NCBI GenBank assembly: GCA_045637645.1
Contig: JAZTZV010000017.1
Location: 1-16,266 of the forward strand
Source of the DNA: RGIG1959 sp045637645
GTDB taxonomy: Bacteria; Bacillota; Clostridia; Oscillospirales; Acutalibacteraceae
DNA: 16,266 nt
Direction of reading: 5' to 3'
The notes beneath the pieces were generated by a model. The model searched no databases. It was not told the DNA's origin and was given only the letters and a program-made list of their open reading frames with translations. Below are positions 6,833-13,976 of this stretch, in pieces (the first letter of the stretch is position 1; each line of letters starts with the position of its first letter). Position numbers and translations under genes: made by a program.

Positions 6833-7603
6833 ATGTTCCGAAAACAAGACCTTCTCAACCATCTTGCCGCGATGGGTGTCGATCCGAAAGGCACACTTCT
6901 GGTTCACTCGTCGATGAAAGCCATCGGTGACGTGGAAGGCGGTGCCGACACGGTGCTGGATGCGCTGTGTGAGTATATGCAAGACGGGCTTCTCGTTCTG
7001 CCGACGCACACGTGGCGACAAATGAACGAAACATACACCGTGTTTGATTCGCGCACCGAGCCGTCGTGCGTCGGCTTACTGACCAACTTGTTTATGCAAC
7101 GTGACGGCGTTGTTCGTTCGCTTCATCCGACCCACTCGGTCGCGGCGTTCGGCAAGGATGCCGACGATTATGTTGCGGGTGAAGAACAAACGCGCACGCC
7201 CTGTCCTCGAAACGGATGTTGGGGCAAACTGTACGACCGTAAGGCGCAGATTTTGTTCCTCGGCTGTTCGCTCAAAAGCAACACCTACCTGCACGGCGTG
7301 GAGGAATGGATCGACACACCGAATCGCTTGAAAGCGACCGCACAGGATTTCACCGTCATCGACCGCAACGGTGTTTCTCACACCGTACCGCAACATCGCC
7401 ATCACACCGAAAATCCCGTTGTCGATCCATCGGAGCATTACGACAAGATGGAACCGATTTTTGCCGCAAACAGCGCGGTTACTTACGGCACATTCGGCGA
7501 CGCCGAATGTATCCTCGGCGATGCGGTAAAAATGGCGGATCTGACCATTCCGTATTTAAAGCGTGATCCGCATTTGTTTGACGACGATGATGCAGTGGAG
7601 TAA
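6833..7603 (+). CDS. AAC(3)-family (aminoglycoside N3-acetyltransferase-fold) acyltransferase
   Basis: This 256-residue protein belongs to the antibiotic_NAT/AAC(3) family, which transfers an acyl group from acyl-CoA to an amine. Family motifs in order are LLVHSSMKAIG (22-32), LVLPTHTW (54-61), RSLHPTHSVAAFG (95-107, with the conserved H101), the GKLYDRKAQILFLG region (131-144) and THL/E-type YLHGVEEW (152-159, conserved acidic residue near 157). ATG 6833 is preferred over a reading frame open from 6629 because AAAGGAGG lies 6-7 bases upstream and the upstream translation runs through repeat DNA. Many genomic members (YokD- or BA2930-like) do not confer aminoglycoside resistance and have unknown or natural-product substrates, so a resistance call is not justified. 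The next gene, ceramidase-like, is 93 bases downstream with no terminator between, so cotranscription is possible. Confidence 0.88.
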   Translation: MFRKQDLLNHLAAMGVDPKGTLLVHSSMKAIGDVEGGADTVLDALCEYMQDGLLVLPTHTWRQMNETYTVFDSRTEPSCVGLLTNLFMQRDGVVRSLHPTHSVAAFGKDADDYVAGEEQTRTPCPRNGCWGKLYDRKAQILFLGCSLKSNTYLHGVEEWIDTPNRLKATAQDFTVIDRNGVSHTVPQHRHHTENPVVDPSEHYDKMEPIFAANSAVTYGTFGDAECILGDAVKMADLTIPYLKRDPHLFDDDDAVE

Positions 7604-7616
7604 AACACCCATTCAA

Positions 7617-7672
7617 ATCCCCTCCGTCGGCTTCGCCGACACCTCCCCTTGCCTCTTCAGGGGGAGGCAAGA
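7617..7672. repeat. Clostridial intergenic repeat fragment, C/G-rich double hairpin
   Basis: The segment holds GTCGGC-TTC-GCCGAC (7626-7640), then CCTCCCC (7642-7648) pairing with GGGGAGG (7661-7667). An alternative stem, TTGCCTC (7649-7655) with GAGGCAA (7664-7670), cannot form at the same time. The CCCCTCCGTC...CACCTCCCC...GGGGGAGGCAA pattern resembles a dispersed repeat I associate with Oscillospirales genomes; copy number was not tested. It occupies most of the gap between two genes and stops 9 bases before the ribosome site of the second. Confidence 0.6.
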
Positions 7673-7696
7673 AACTTTACCAAGGAGTTGTGTATC

Positions 7697-9136
7697 ATGG
7701 CAAAATGTTCGTTTTCGAAAGTCTCTTTGAACGGTACATGGGAGCCGTATTGGCCGTTTGGCACGGATCTGTACGCGCGCTTGCTGTACATTGCAACCGA
7801 CAGCACCGAAGTGCTGATTACCGCACTTGACACCGGCGACACCGCGCACCCCTATACCGTGCAATTCCGACAGGAAGTGTCGGCGATGACCGCTATTCCC
7901 ATCGACAACATTTGGTACCACGAACTGCAAATCCACGCCGCCCCCGGCGCGGACATCCTCCGCGATGAGGTCATCTCCGCCATCGCCAAGCGTGTCGCCG
8001 ACGAGGTCAACGCAATGAAAGCACGTGCCGTCCCCTTCACCTGTGAGGTTTCCGAAGCGTATGCGGGCACGAAATTCTCCTACAACCGCGAGCAATACGT
8101 CCACGGTCTCGGAGGCGTGACCGTGTGGGCGGGTCTCAAATACGACGAAAACGGCAAGCCCTATTCGCAGGACCCCGGCCGTATGCTTTTGCGCGGCTAT
8201 AAACCGGATCTGCCTGTGTTTGACAAACCGATTTATTTCGACAATCCCAACGACCCGCTCGCCTATCTCTTTGTATTCAAAGATGAAAACGGCAAGGTCA
8301 TCGGCACGATGTCTCGTTTCGCGGCACACCCCGACGTGGCGGTTCTGTTTGAATCGCATCACGTACACGATTACAAATACAACTATGATTGGCCGGGTTA
8401 CCTGTGCGAGACGATGGAAAGCGAATTTGACGCGCCCGCGATGTACATCAACGGCCCGTGCGCGAACCTCGCCATGAAGAAGGGCTTTGAAGGCTTTGTG
8501 ACCTATGACAGCTCGGCGGCAGAAGCCAAGCGCATCGGCGAAGAATTGGCGGCATTCTTGCTCGAAAGCTACGCCGAAAAGCGTGTGCCGATGGGCGATC
8601 CCGACAACTGCAAGGTCGCGCATTATGACATCAAGCTCCCCATGCGCGACGACTTGCCGCATTCGCGCGAAGAAGGGAACGACGAGGCCAAACGTGTCGC
8701 CGAAGAAGCCGCCGAGGCGGCGTTGCGCGAAGCGATCGATCAAGGCATGCCCGCGTATGAAGTCAAATCCCGCATCGACGACCGTTATCGTGCGACTTAT
8801 TCACCGATGTTTGCATGGCGCACCTGCTACTTCACCGACGAAGAGTTTGCGTCACGCGTGGCCAATGTGGATTTCCATGTGTTGCGCCTCGGAGATTATG
8901 TATTCATGGGTATCCCCGGCGAAAGCCTTGTGGAAATGAGTCATTGGATGCGTTCGACCTTTACGGGTGTCAAAACCATCCCGATGGATCAAGTCGGCGG
9001 CTATTACAGCTATATGGCAACACCGACCACGCTGACGCTCGGTGGCTACACCTACTGGTACAGCTGGACGAACCGCGACTCGATCCCGACTCTCAAAGAG
9101 GAAATTGTCAAAGCGATGGACGATTTTAATCAATAA
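7697..9136 (+). CDS. Neutral/alkaline ceramidase-like hydrolase family protein
   Basis: The 479-residue protein resembles the N-terminal catalytic domain of neutral/alkaline non-lysosomal ceramidases, zinc amidases that cleave N-acyl bonds. Shared features are the early strand with ALDTGD (43-48), a His-bearing segment before a proline-glycine turn (YHELQIHAAPG, 74-84), FAAHPDVAVLF (208-218) followed by DWPGYLCETME (231-241), the loop YINGPCANL (250-258) in place of the usual NG..GD, and LGDYVFMGIPGE near 410. There is no signal peptide or C-terminal Ig-like domain, so it is predicted cytoplasmic, unlike classical secreted ceramidases. Two zinc-ligand positions are not clear-cut, and the substrate is probably not ceramide. 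ATG 7697 has CAAGGAG 9 bases upstream; an in-frame upstream ATG at 7649 lies inside the repeat and is rejected. A terminator follows directly. Confidence 0.7.
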   Translation: MAKCSFSKVSLNGTWEPYWPFGTDLYARLLYIATDSTEVLITALDTGDTAHPYTVQFRQEVSAMTAIPIDNIWYHELQIHAAPGADILRDEVISAIAKRVADEVNAMKARAVPFTCEVSEAYAGTKFSYNREQYVHGLGGVTVWAGLKYDENGKPYSQDPGRMLLRGYKPDLPVFDKPIYFDNPNDPLAYLFVFKDENGKVIGTMSRFAAHPDVAVLFESHHVHDYKYNYDWPGYLCETMESEFDAPAMYINGPCANLAMKKGFEGFVTYDSSAAEAKRIGEELAAFLLESYAEKRVPMGDPDNCKVAHYDIKLPMRDDLPHSREEGNDEAKRVAEEAAEAALREAIDQGMPAYEVKSRIDDRYRATYSPMFAWRTCYFTDEEFASRVANVDFHVLRLGDYVFMGIPGESLVEMSHWMRSTFTGVKTIPMDQVGGYYSYMATPTTLTLGGYTYWYSWTNRDSIPTLKEEIVKAMDDFNQ

Positions 9137-9141
9137 TGCGC

Positions 9142-9176
9142 AAAAGAGCCCTTGCACCGACGCAAGGGCTCTTTTT
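9142..9176 (+). terminator. Rho-independent terminator after the ceramidase-like gene
   Basis: A 14-bp perfect stem (9142-9155 with 9162-9175) encloses a 6-base loop and runs into TTTTT (9172-9176), 5 bases past the stop codon. Confidence 0.93.
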
Positions 9177-9179
9177 ACG

Positions 9180-9208
9180 TTGACAAGTATTGGGAATTTC
9201 AGTATAAT
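9180..9208 (+). promoter_or_regulatory. Perfect consensus sigma-A promoter for the AGCS symporter
   Basis: TTGACA (9180-9185), a 17-base spacer and TATAAT (9203-9208) form an ideal housekeeping promoter 32 bases before the ATG. The -35 box begins only 3 bases after the upstream T-run. I see no operator-like dyad over it, so expression may be high and constitutive. Confidence 0.9.
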
Positions 9209-9240
9209 ACAAACCATGTCTCATAATAAAGGAGTATTCT

Positions 9241-10719
9241 ATGATCGATTTTATCAACAACATCGTCAACACCACCAACGACGCGTTATACAGTTATATT
9301 TTGATCATTCTTTTGGTTTTCGGCGGTATCTATTTCACCGTTCGCACACGATTCGCACCGTTTCGCCTGTTCAAAGAACAACTTCGCTGCGTGACCGAAA
9401 AACCGCAAGACGGCAAAGGTGTTTCCTCGTTTCAAGCGTTAATGGTTTCCACCGCTTCCCGTGTCGGCACGGGCAATATTGTGGGTGTTTCCACAGCGCT
9501 GTGTGTGGGTGGTTTCGGCTCCATGTTTTGGATGTGGGTCATTGCTATCGTCGGCAGTGCTTCGGCGCTGGTCGAAAGCACCTTGGCACAAATTTACAAA
9601 AAACGCGGCCCCGACGGCAGTTACGGCGGCCCTGCATATTACATCGAAGCGGGACTGCGTTGCCGCCCGCTCGCCGTTGTTTTTTCGATTTGCTTGATCC
9701 TGACATACGGTTGCGGCTTCAACATGCTCGCTTCCAACAATCTGCAAGCCACCTTTTCGGGTTACGAATTTTACAACCCCTCCTACACACCGTGGATCAT
9801 CGGTTTGATCGTGGCGGCAACCGTCGCGATTTGCTTATTCGGCGGCGGCAAACGCATCATCCGCGTCACCAGTGCGTTGGTTCCGTTTATGGGTATCGCC
9901 TACATTTTGGTCGCATTGTTGATCGTGGTATTGAACATCCCGTCGCTCCCCACCGTTTTGTGGCGCATCCTCAGCGAAGCGTTTGACTTCAAAGCCATCT
10001 TGGGCGGCTTCGGCGGATCGTGCGTGATGTACGGTATCAAGCGCGGACTGTTCAGCAACGAGGCGGGTGTCGGCTCGGCTCCCAACGCGTCTGCTTCCGC
10101 CGATGTCAAGCACCCTGTCAAGCAAGGTCTTGTGCAGGTGCTGTCGGTGTTCATCGACACGATCCTTGTTTGCTCGGCGACGGGCTTCATGTGCATGTGT
10201 TCGGGCATCGAACCGAGCGAAGCCTTGTCCGGCGCACCGTATGTGCAAGCCGCTTTGTCCCAAACACTCGGCGCTTTCGGCCCCATCTTCATCACCGTGG
10301 CGATGATCCTGTTTGCGTTTACAACGCTTCTCGGGAATCTTTATTACGTTGATCGCGCGCTGATTCACATTATGGGACGTGTGCCTTCGAAACCCTTTAT
10401 GGCGATTTACCGTGTGATCGCGGCGTTGCTGATTTTGCTCGGTGCGGGATTAAGCGCCAATCTGCTGTGGAATATCGCGGATATCACCATGGGCATCATG
10501 ACGATCATCAACATCCCCGTGATCCTGTATTTAGGAAAATACGCCTTCCGCGCCATCAAGGATTATGACCGTCAACGCAAAGAAGGTCAAGATCCCGTGT
10601 TTTACAGCCGAGCAATCGGTCTGCCGCAACAAACCGATTACTGGCAAGCACCCAAAGGCTTCCGCCGTCAAAAAGACGTCCAAGCCAAAGAGTCAAAAAG
10701 ACGACGCTCCCGTAAATAA
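9241..10719 (+). CDS. AGCS-family sodium:alanine/glycine symporter
   Basis: This 492-residue polytopic membrane protein belongs to the alanine or glycine:cation symporter family, which takes up small neutral amino acids with Na+. Diagnostic motifs are STASRVGTGNIVGV (70-83), the GPDGSYGGPAYYIE loop (123-136) and GIKRGLFSNEAGVGSAPNAS (265-284). About 10-11 hydrophobic helices are visible from residue 17 to about 440. The C-terminal cytoplasmic tail is strongly basic (KESKRRRSRK at the end). AAAGGAG (9228-9234) lies 6 bases before the ATG. It has its own consensus promoter and a terminator, so it is monocistronic. The actual amino acid is not deducible: Ala and Gly are the usual substrates, and other neutral amino acids are possible. 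The family call is very secure. Confidence 0.95.
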   Translation: MIDFINNIVNTTNDALYSYILIILLVFGGIYFTVRTRFAPFRLFKEQLRCVTEKPQDGKGVSSFQALMVSTASRVGTGNIVGVSTALCVGGFGSMFWMWVIAIVGSASALVESTLAQIYKKRGPDGSYGGPAYYIEAGLRCRPLAVVFSICLILTYGCGFNMLASNNLQATFSGYEFYNPSYTPWIIGLIVAATVAICLFGGGKRIIRVTSALVPFMGIAYILVALLIVVLNIPSLPTVLWRILSEAFDFKAILGGFGGSCVMYGIKRGLFSNEAGVGSAPNASASADVKHPVKQGLVQVLSVFIDTILVCSATGFMCMCSGIEPSEALSGAPYVQAALSQTLGAFGPIFITVAMILFAFTTLLGNLYYVDRALIHIMGRVPSKPFMAIYRVIAALLILLGAGLSANLLWNIADITMGIMTIINIPVILYLGKYAFRAIKDYDRQRKEGQDPVFYSRAIGLPQQTDYWQAPKGFRRQKDVQAKESKRRRSRK

Positions 10720-10728
10720 TCCTGTTTC

Positions 10729-10805
10729 AAAAGAGAGATATTGCGGGGTGCTCAGACGAGAATTTCTTCAACTGAGCGCCCCGCGAGGTTTCTCTTTTTA
10801 TTTTT
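10729..10805 (+). terminator. Large rho-independent terminator after the AGCS gene
   Basis: A 13-bp GC-rich stem (10743-10755 with 10772-10784, one G-T) sits inside an outer stem AAAAGAGA/TCTCTTTT (10729-10736 with 10791-10798). It is followed by two T-runs (10795-10799 and 10801-10805). Confidence 0.88.
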
Positions 10806-10826
10806 GCAAACTTATTGCGTATCATA

Positions 10827-10855
10827 TTGACTTTCGCGCACATACTGTATATAAT
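10827..10855 (+). promoter_or_regulatory. Sigma-A promoter of the GntR-ABC operon
   Basis: TTGACT (10827-10832), a 17-base spacer and TATAAT (10850-10855) precede the GntR ATG by 31 bases. The -10 box lies inside the 29-bp dyad described separately. Confidence 0.85.
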
Positions 10856-10870
10856 ACATATACACAGTAT
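10842..10870. promoter_or_regulatory. YtrA-type operator, 29-bp near-perfect palindrome
   Basis: The left arm ATACTGTATATA (10842-10853) and right arm TATACACAGTAT (10859-10870) match as inverted repeats at 11 of 12 positions around a 5-base centre. The dyad covers the -10 box and the start point. YtrA-subfamily GntR proteins typically repress their own operon from long palindromes of this kind; binding here is inferred. Confidence 0.75.
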
Positions 10871-10886
10871 AAACAGAGGTGATCGC

Positions 10887-11264
10887 ATGCATGTAGTGAT
10901 CGACAACAAAAGCGGAGCACCGATTTACGATCAAATCTATTCTCAAATCAAAAACCAAATTATAAGCGGCGCGTTGCAAGAAGATACCATGCTTCCGTCC
11001 ATTCGCGGTCTTGCAAAAGATCTTCGCATCAGTTTCATCACCACCAAGCGCGCCTATGAAGAACTGGAAAAAGACGGTTTTATTTACACGCTCCCCGGGA
11101 AAGGTTGTTACGTTGCGCCGAAGAACATTGAGCTTCTGCGAGAAGAACATCTCAAAAGGATCGAAGACCACATCGAACAAATCGTTCAGCTTGCCGCCGC
11201 TTGCAATTTGGAAAAACAGGATATACTGGAAATGGTTCATTTTGGTTTGGAGGGTCAAAAATGA
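10887..11264 (+). CDS. GntR-family regulator, YtrA subfamily
   Basis: This 125-residue protein has the N-terminal GntR winged helix (about 11-77) with the typical PIYDQIYSQIKNQIISG (12-28), LPSIRGLAKDLRIS (36-49) and GKGCYV (71-76). A short C-terminal dimerisation helix of about 45 residues follows instead of a ligand-binding domain, which is the YtrA-subfamily layout. These proteins are small DNA-binding repressors that control an adjacent ABC transporter. ATG 10887 is preceded by AGAGGTGAT (10875-10883). The stop overlaps the ATPase start by four bases (ATGA), implying translational coupling. The palindrome over its promoter suggests negative autoregulation relieved by cell-envelope stress; the inducing signal cannot be read from the sequence. 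Confidence 0.92.
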   Translation: MHVVIDNKSGAPIYDQIYSQIKNQIISGALQEDTMLPSIRGLAKDLRISFITTKRAYEELEKDGFIYTLPGKGCYVAPKNIELLREEHLKRIEDHIEQIVQLAAACNLEKQDILEMVHFGLEGQK

Positions 11265-12103
11265 ATGCACTGGAAATCAGAAACCTCACCAAGACATATT
11301 CCGATTTTACGTTGGATAATGTAAGCCTCACCCTTCCGAGCGGATGCATCATGGGGCTTGTCGGCGAAAACGGCGCCGGCAAAAGCACAACCATCAAGTT
11401 GATTCTTGATATGATCCGCAAAGACAGCGGTACCGTTCGGATCCTCGGAAAAGACAATCAAGAAAACGCAGAACTTACAAAAGAAGAGATCGGCGTTGTA
11501 TTGGACGAAGTCGGTATCCCCGAATGCCTGACAGCAAAGCAGGTCGGAGCGGTCATGAAACACACGTTTCGAAACTGGGATGATGTCACATACCGCCATT
11601 TCATCCAAAAGCTTTCCATTCCGACCACAAAACCGTTCAAAGATTTTTCTCGCGGTATGAAGATGAAACTCGGAATCGCCATCGCTTTATCGCACCACGC
11701 CAAGCTTCTTATTTTGGATGAAGCCACATCGGGGCTTGACCCCGTTGTACGCGACGAAGTCGTCGAGATGCTCAGCGATTTCACAAGAGACGAAACCCAT
11801 TCCATCCTCATTTCGTCGCATATCGTCAGCGATCTTGAAAAGCTTTGCGACTATATTGCATTTATTCACAAAGGAAAGCTTCTGCTTTGTGAAGAGAAAG
11901 ATCGATTGCTTGCTGAATACGGATGGATTTACTGCACCTCAGAGGAGTTGAAAAAACTTCCGTCCAAAGCCATCCAATACACAAAAGAATCCCCTTACGG
12001 TGTTCAAGCGATGGTACTCAGAAGTGACCTCCCGACCGGTATGACGATTCGCCCTATCAGCATCGAAGAACTGTTCGTGTTCATGGTAAAGGAGGCGCCG
12101 TAA
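11261..12103 (+). CDS. ABC transporter ATP-binding protein, YtrB/BcrA-like
   Basis: The 280-residue nucleotide-binding subunit carries Walker A GENGAGKST (35-43), the signature FSRGMKMKL (129-137, in place of LSGGQ), Walker B LLILDEA (149-155) with the D-loop SGLD (157-160), and the switch histidine in SSH (185-187). The Q-loop glutamine is not obvious: the region reads EEIGVVLDE (76-84), a variation seen in GntR-linked ABC-2 exporters. Residues 200-280 form a divergent C-terminal extension. It starts inside the GntR stop codon, and its end lies 1 base ahead of the permease gene, whose AAAGGAGG sits within its last codons. The likely role is powering a small ABC-2 exporter used in peptide-antibiotic or envelope-stress defence; the substrate is not known. 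Confidence 0.93.
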   Translation: MNALEIRNLTKTYSDFTLDNVSLTLPSGCIMGLVGENGAGKSTTIKLILDMIRKDSGTVRILGKDNQENAELTKEEIGVVLDEVGIPECLTAKQVGAVMKHTFRNWDDVTYRHFIQKLSIPTTKPFKDFSRGMKMKLGIAIALSHHAKLLILDEATSGLDPVVRDEVVEMLSDFTRDETHSILISSHIVSDLEKLCDYIAFIHKGKLLLCEEKDRLLAEYGWIYCTSEELKKLPSKAIQYTKESPYGVQAMVLRSDLPTGMTIRPISIEELFVFMVKEAP

Positions 12104-12104
12104 T

Positions 12105-12734
12105 ATGAAAGGACTTCTTTTAAAAGACTGGTATATGATGAAAACATATTGTCGCGCCTATTTCCTGATCGCAGTGATTTTCACCGGGATATCCTTAGTC
12201 GGCAATGACAATACGTTCTTCACATTTTATCCTTGCTTGCTGTGCGGCATGATCCCCGTCACCCTCCTTGGCTATGATGAGCGCAGTCGTTGGATGCAAT
12301 ACAGCGGTACTTTACCGTACACGCGCACACAAATCGTTTCGTCGAAATATTTGATCGGGTTGTTCGCTCAGCTTGCGGTCTGGGTCGTAACAGGCGTCGT
12401 ACACACGATCAAAATGTGTGTTGTCAACGAATTTGTATTCGAGGATTTTATGATCCTGATGCTTTTGATATTCATTGTATCGACGCTTACCTCTTCCATT
12501 TGCCTGCCTCTCGTTTTCAAACTCGGTGTCGAAAAAGGACGAATCGCCTATTATGTTATGGTAGGTTTCTTTTGCGGTGCCGCTGTATTGGCGTCCGGCA
12601 TTTTCCGCAAAGAACTTATGGTGGAAATTCAACCGAATGCCTTGTTGGCGGTGCTCGCCGTTGTCGGTATCGGGCTCTATGCTTTTTCATGGTATTTATC
12701 CATTGTGTTTTTCAAAAAACGAGACATTCAATAA
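12105..12734 (+). CDS. ABC-2 type permease of the GntR-linked exporter
   Basis: This 209-residue membrane protein has a short N-terminal KGLLLKDWYMMK motif (2-13), typical of small ABC-2 permeases whose first helix follows LxKDW. About six hydrophobic segments follow, at roughly 17-32, 42-56, 81-103, 112-138, 147-164 and 176-200. It starts 1 base after the ATPase stop with AAAGGAGG about 9 bases upstream, so it is surely its membrane partner and would act as a dimer with two ATPase subunits. No second permease is present, unlike the larger ytr operon of Bacillus. A terminator follows 3 bases after the stop. Transport substrate and direction are unproven; export is usual in the family. Confidence 0.87.
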   Translation: MKGLLLKDWYMMKTYCRAYFLIAVIFTGISLVGNDNTFFTFYPCLLCGMIPVTLLGYDERSRWMQYSGTLPYTRTQIVSSKYLIGLFAQLAVWVVTGVVHTIKMCVVNEFVFEDFMILMLLIFIVSTLTSSICLPLVFKLGVEKGRIAYYVMVGFFCGAAVLASGIFRKELMVEIQPNALLAVLAVVGIGLYAFSWYLSIVFFKKRDIQ

Positions 12735-12737
12735 ATC

Positions 12738-12777
12738 AAAAAGCGGTGCAACCACAAAAAGGTTGCACCGCTTTTTT
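12738..12777. terminator. Bidirectional terminator between permease and phosphoesterase genes
   Basis: A 16-bp perfect stem (12738-12753 with 12761-12776) encloses a 7-base loop and is flanked by six Ts on the plus strand and five on the minus strand. It lies between two convergent genes, ending the ABC operon from the left and, 37 bases past the stop at 12814, the phosphoesterase gene from the right. Confidence 0.9.
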
Positions 12778-12813
12778 GATTCTCCGATCATCATGTATCT
12801 ACGCGAATTCTAT

Positions 12814-13875
12814 TCAGAGTATCTGCCGTTTTGAAAAACAATCGGTAAGCGTTACGCGAGAGTCACCGTTCTCAAAAACGATGCCCACACCCGCAAAATA
12901 GTGCTCATGATGGGTGCTGCCGATGACCATCTCACACGGTTGGCCGAGATGATCGAGTTCGCCGCCGACAGGATACACCCCCGCATCGTGAAGATGGCCG
13001 CAAAGCATCAAATCGGGACGGATATGGTCTTTTATAAGCCGCGCCCACTCGTGATAAAGCTCCGTTTCGATATCAAACGGAGGATGATTGACGCGGGTGA
13101 AGGGATTGTGGGAGATGACCAATCGCGTCGCAACTCCGTCTTGCTCATACACCTTTTCGGCGATGATACGTCGCAGGAAATCCGTCTGTTCTTCGCGAAA
13201 CGCACGACAGCACGAGGTGCAGCCGTATTCTTCATGATCGTCGGGTTTATCCTCACCGCAATCGAGGATCACACCCCAAATCGAGCCGATTCGGAACGTA
13301 TAATACGGCTTACCGTTTGCAAGCGGTGTATACGCTGTACGATGCTCGGCAAAGCATCCGCGCAAATCGTGATTGCCGCGCGCATACACAATCGGGATCT
13401 CACCATGTGTCAAAGCATCCATAATCTCGAAAATGCCGTACAAATCGGCGGCTTCGTTGCAATAGCTGATCAAATCGCCGTTGAGGATCAACACATCGAT
13501 CTCGCCGAAAGCGTTGGCGGCGGCAATCGGTTCTTTCACAAGTCCGTGCGCATCGGCGATATGATACGCACGGACGTGGTCGGCAGGCACCGCCTTGAAC
13601 GCAAATTCGAACGATTGCACCTCTTGCGTTTGCGTAAAATAGGGTTTGCGATCGACGATCGGGCGCACAAACACGGTATAACTGCCCGCGCGATCCAGTT
13701 CTTCCATCGGCACGTGCACGCGGTGGATCTCGGTATCCGAACGCATGACGCCGTTTTGTTCATCGTAAAAACAGCGCTCACCCACTTGCACCCAAAAGAG
13801 GCACGGCGCATTCACAAGCGTCAAAATTTGATACTCCCGCTCCACAGCAAACACCGCCGGTGAAAATGTCAGCAT
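12814..13875 (-). CDS. Calcineurin-like metallophosphoesterase with N-terminal beta domain
   Basis: The 353-residue protein carries the full set of dimetal phosphoesterase motifs: D-x-H in IADAHG (107-111), GD in LNGDLI (131-136), GNHD (167-170), the histidine in ISHNPF (254-259) and GHLH (293-296). Residues 1-95 lack these and look like a beta-sandwich, as in Ig/FN3-like domains found ahead of many such phosphatases. There is no signal peptide or membrane helix, so it is predicted cytoplasmic. ATG 13875 is chosen because AAAGGA lies about 10 bases upstream; reading further upstream would cross the promoter. Several cysteines cluster at 219-223 (C-x2-CC). The substrate cannot be told from the sequence. 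It faces a divergent nuclease unit. Confidence 0.85.
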   Translation of the reverse strand: MLTFSPAVFAVEREYQILTLVNAPCLFWVQVGERCFYDEQNGVMRSDTEIHRVHVPMEELDRAGSYTVFVRPIVDRKPYFTQTQEVQSFEFAFKAVPADHVRAYHIADAHGLVKEPIAAANAFGEIDVLILNGDLISYCNEAADLYGIFEIMDALTHGEIPIVYARGNHDLRGCFAEHRTAYTPLANGKPYYTFRIGSIWGVILDCGEDKPDDHEEYGCTSCCRAFREEQTDFLRRIIAEKVYEQDGVATRLVISHNPFTRVNHPPFDIETELYHEWARLIKDHIRPDLMLCGHLHDAGVYPVGGELDHLGQPCEMVIGSTHHEHYFAGVGIVFENGDSRVTLTDCFSKRQIL

Positions 13876-13901
13876 ACCGCACACATCCTTTCGTTTTTTA
13901 A

Positions 13902-13930
13902 AGTATAGCATACTGTTGAGCGGATTGCAA
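13902..13930 (-). promoter_or_regulatory. Sigma-A promoter of the phosphoesterase gene
   Basis: On the minus strand, TTGCAA (13925-13930), a 17-base spacer and TATACT (13902-13907) lie 26 bases before the ATG. The -35 hexamer is a palindrome and is also usable by the divergent promoter. Confidence 0.7.
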
Positions 13931-13953
13931 TGTTTTGAAATCTGTGATAAAAT
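13925..13953 (+). promoter_or_regulatory. Probable divergent promoter of the nuclease unit, sharing the -35 box
   Basis: TTGCAA (13925-13930), a 17-base spacer and TAAAAT (13948-13953) precede the ATG at 13977 by 23 bases. The same hexamer is the -35 of the minus-strand promoter. Confidence 0.5.
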
Positions 13954-13976
13954 GAGCTCAAAAGGAAGGTGTTTGT

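Noticed and set aside
6833..7603. Calling the AAC(3)-family gene an aminoglycoside resistance gene
   Set aside because: Many family members act on other amines, the gene sits in a housekeeping context, and no mobile element or resistance partner is present.
7613..8743. 376-codon minus-strand open frame
   Set aside because: Antisense shadow of the ceramidase-like gene. Its tail runs through the intergenic repeat and it shows no family motif.
12901..13863. 320-codon plus-strand open frame
   Set aside because: Antisense to the phosphoesterase, whose five metal-binding motifs are intact; the open frame results from codon bias.
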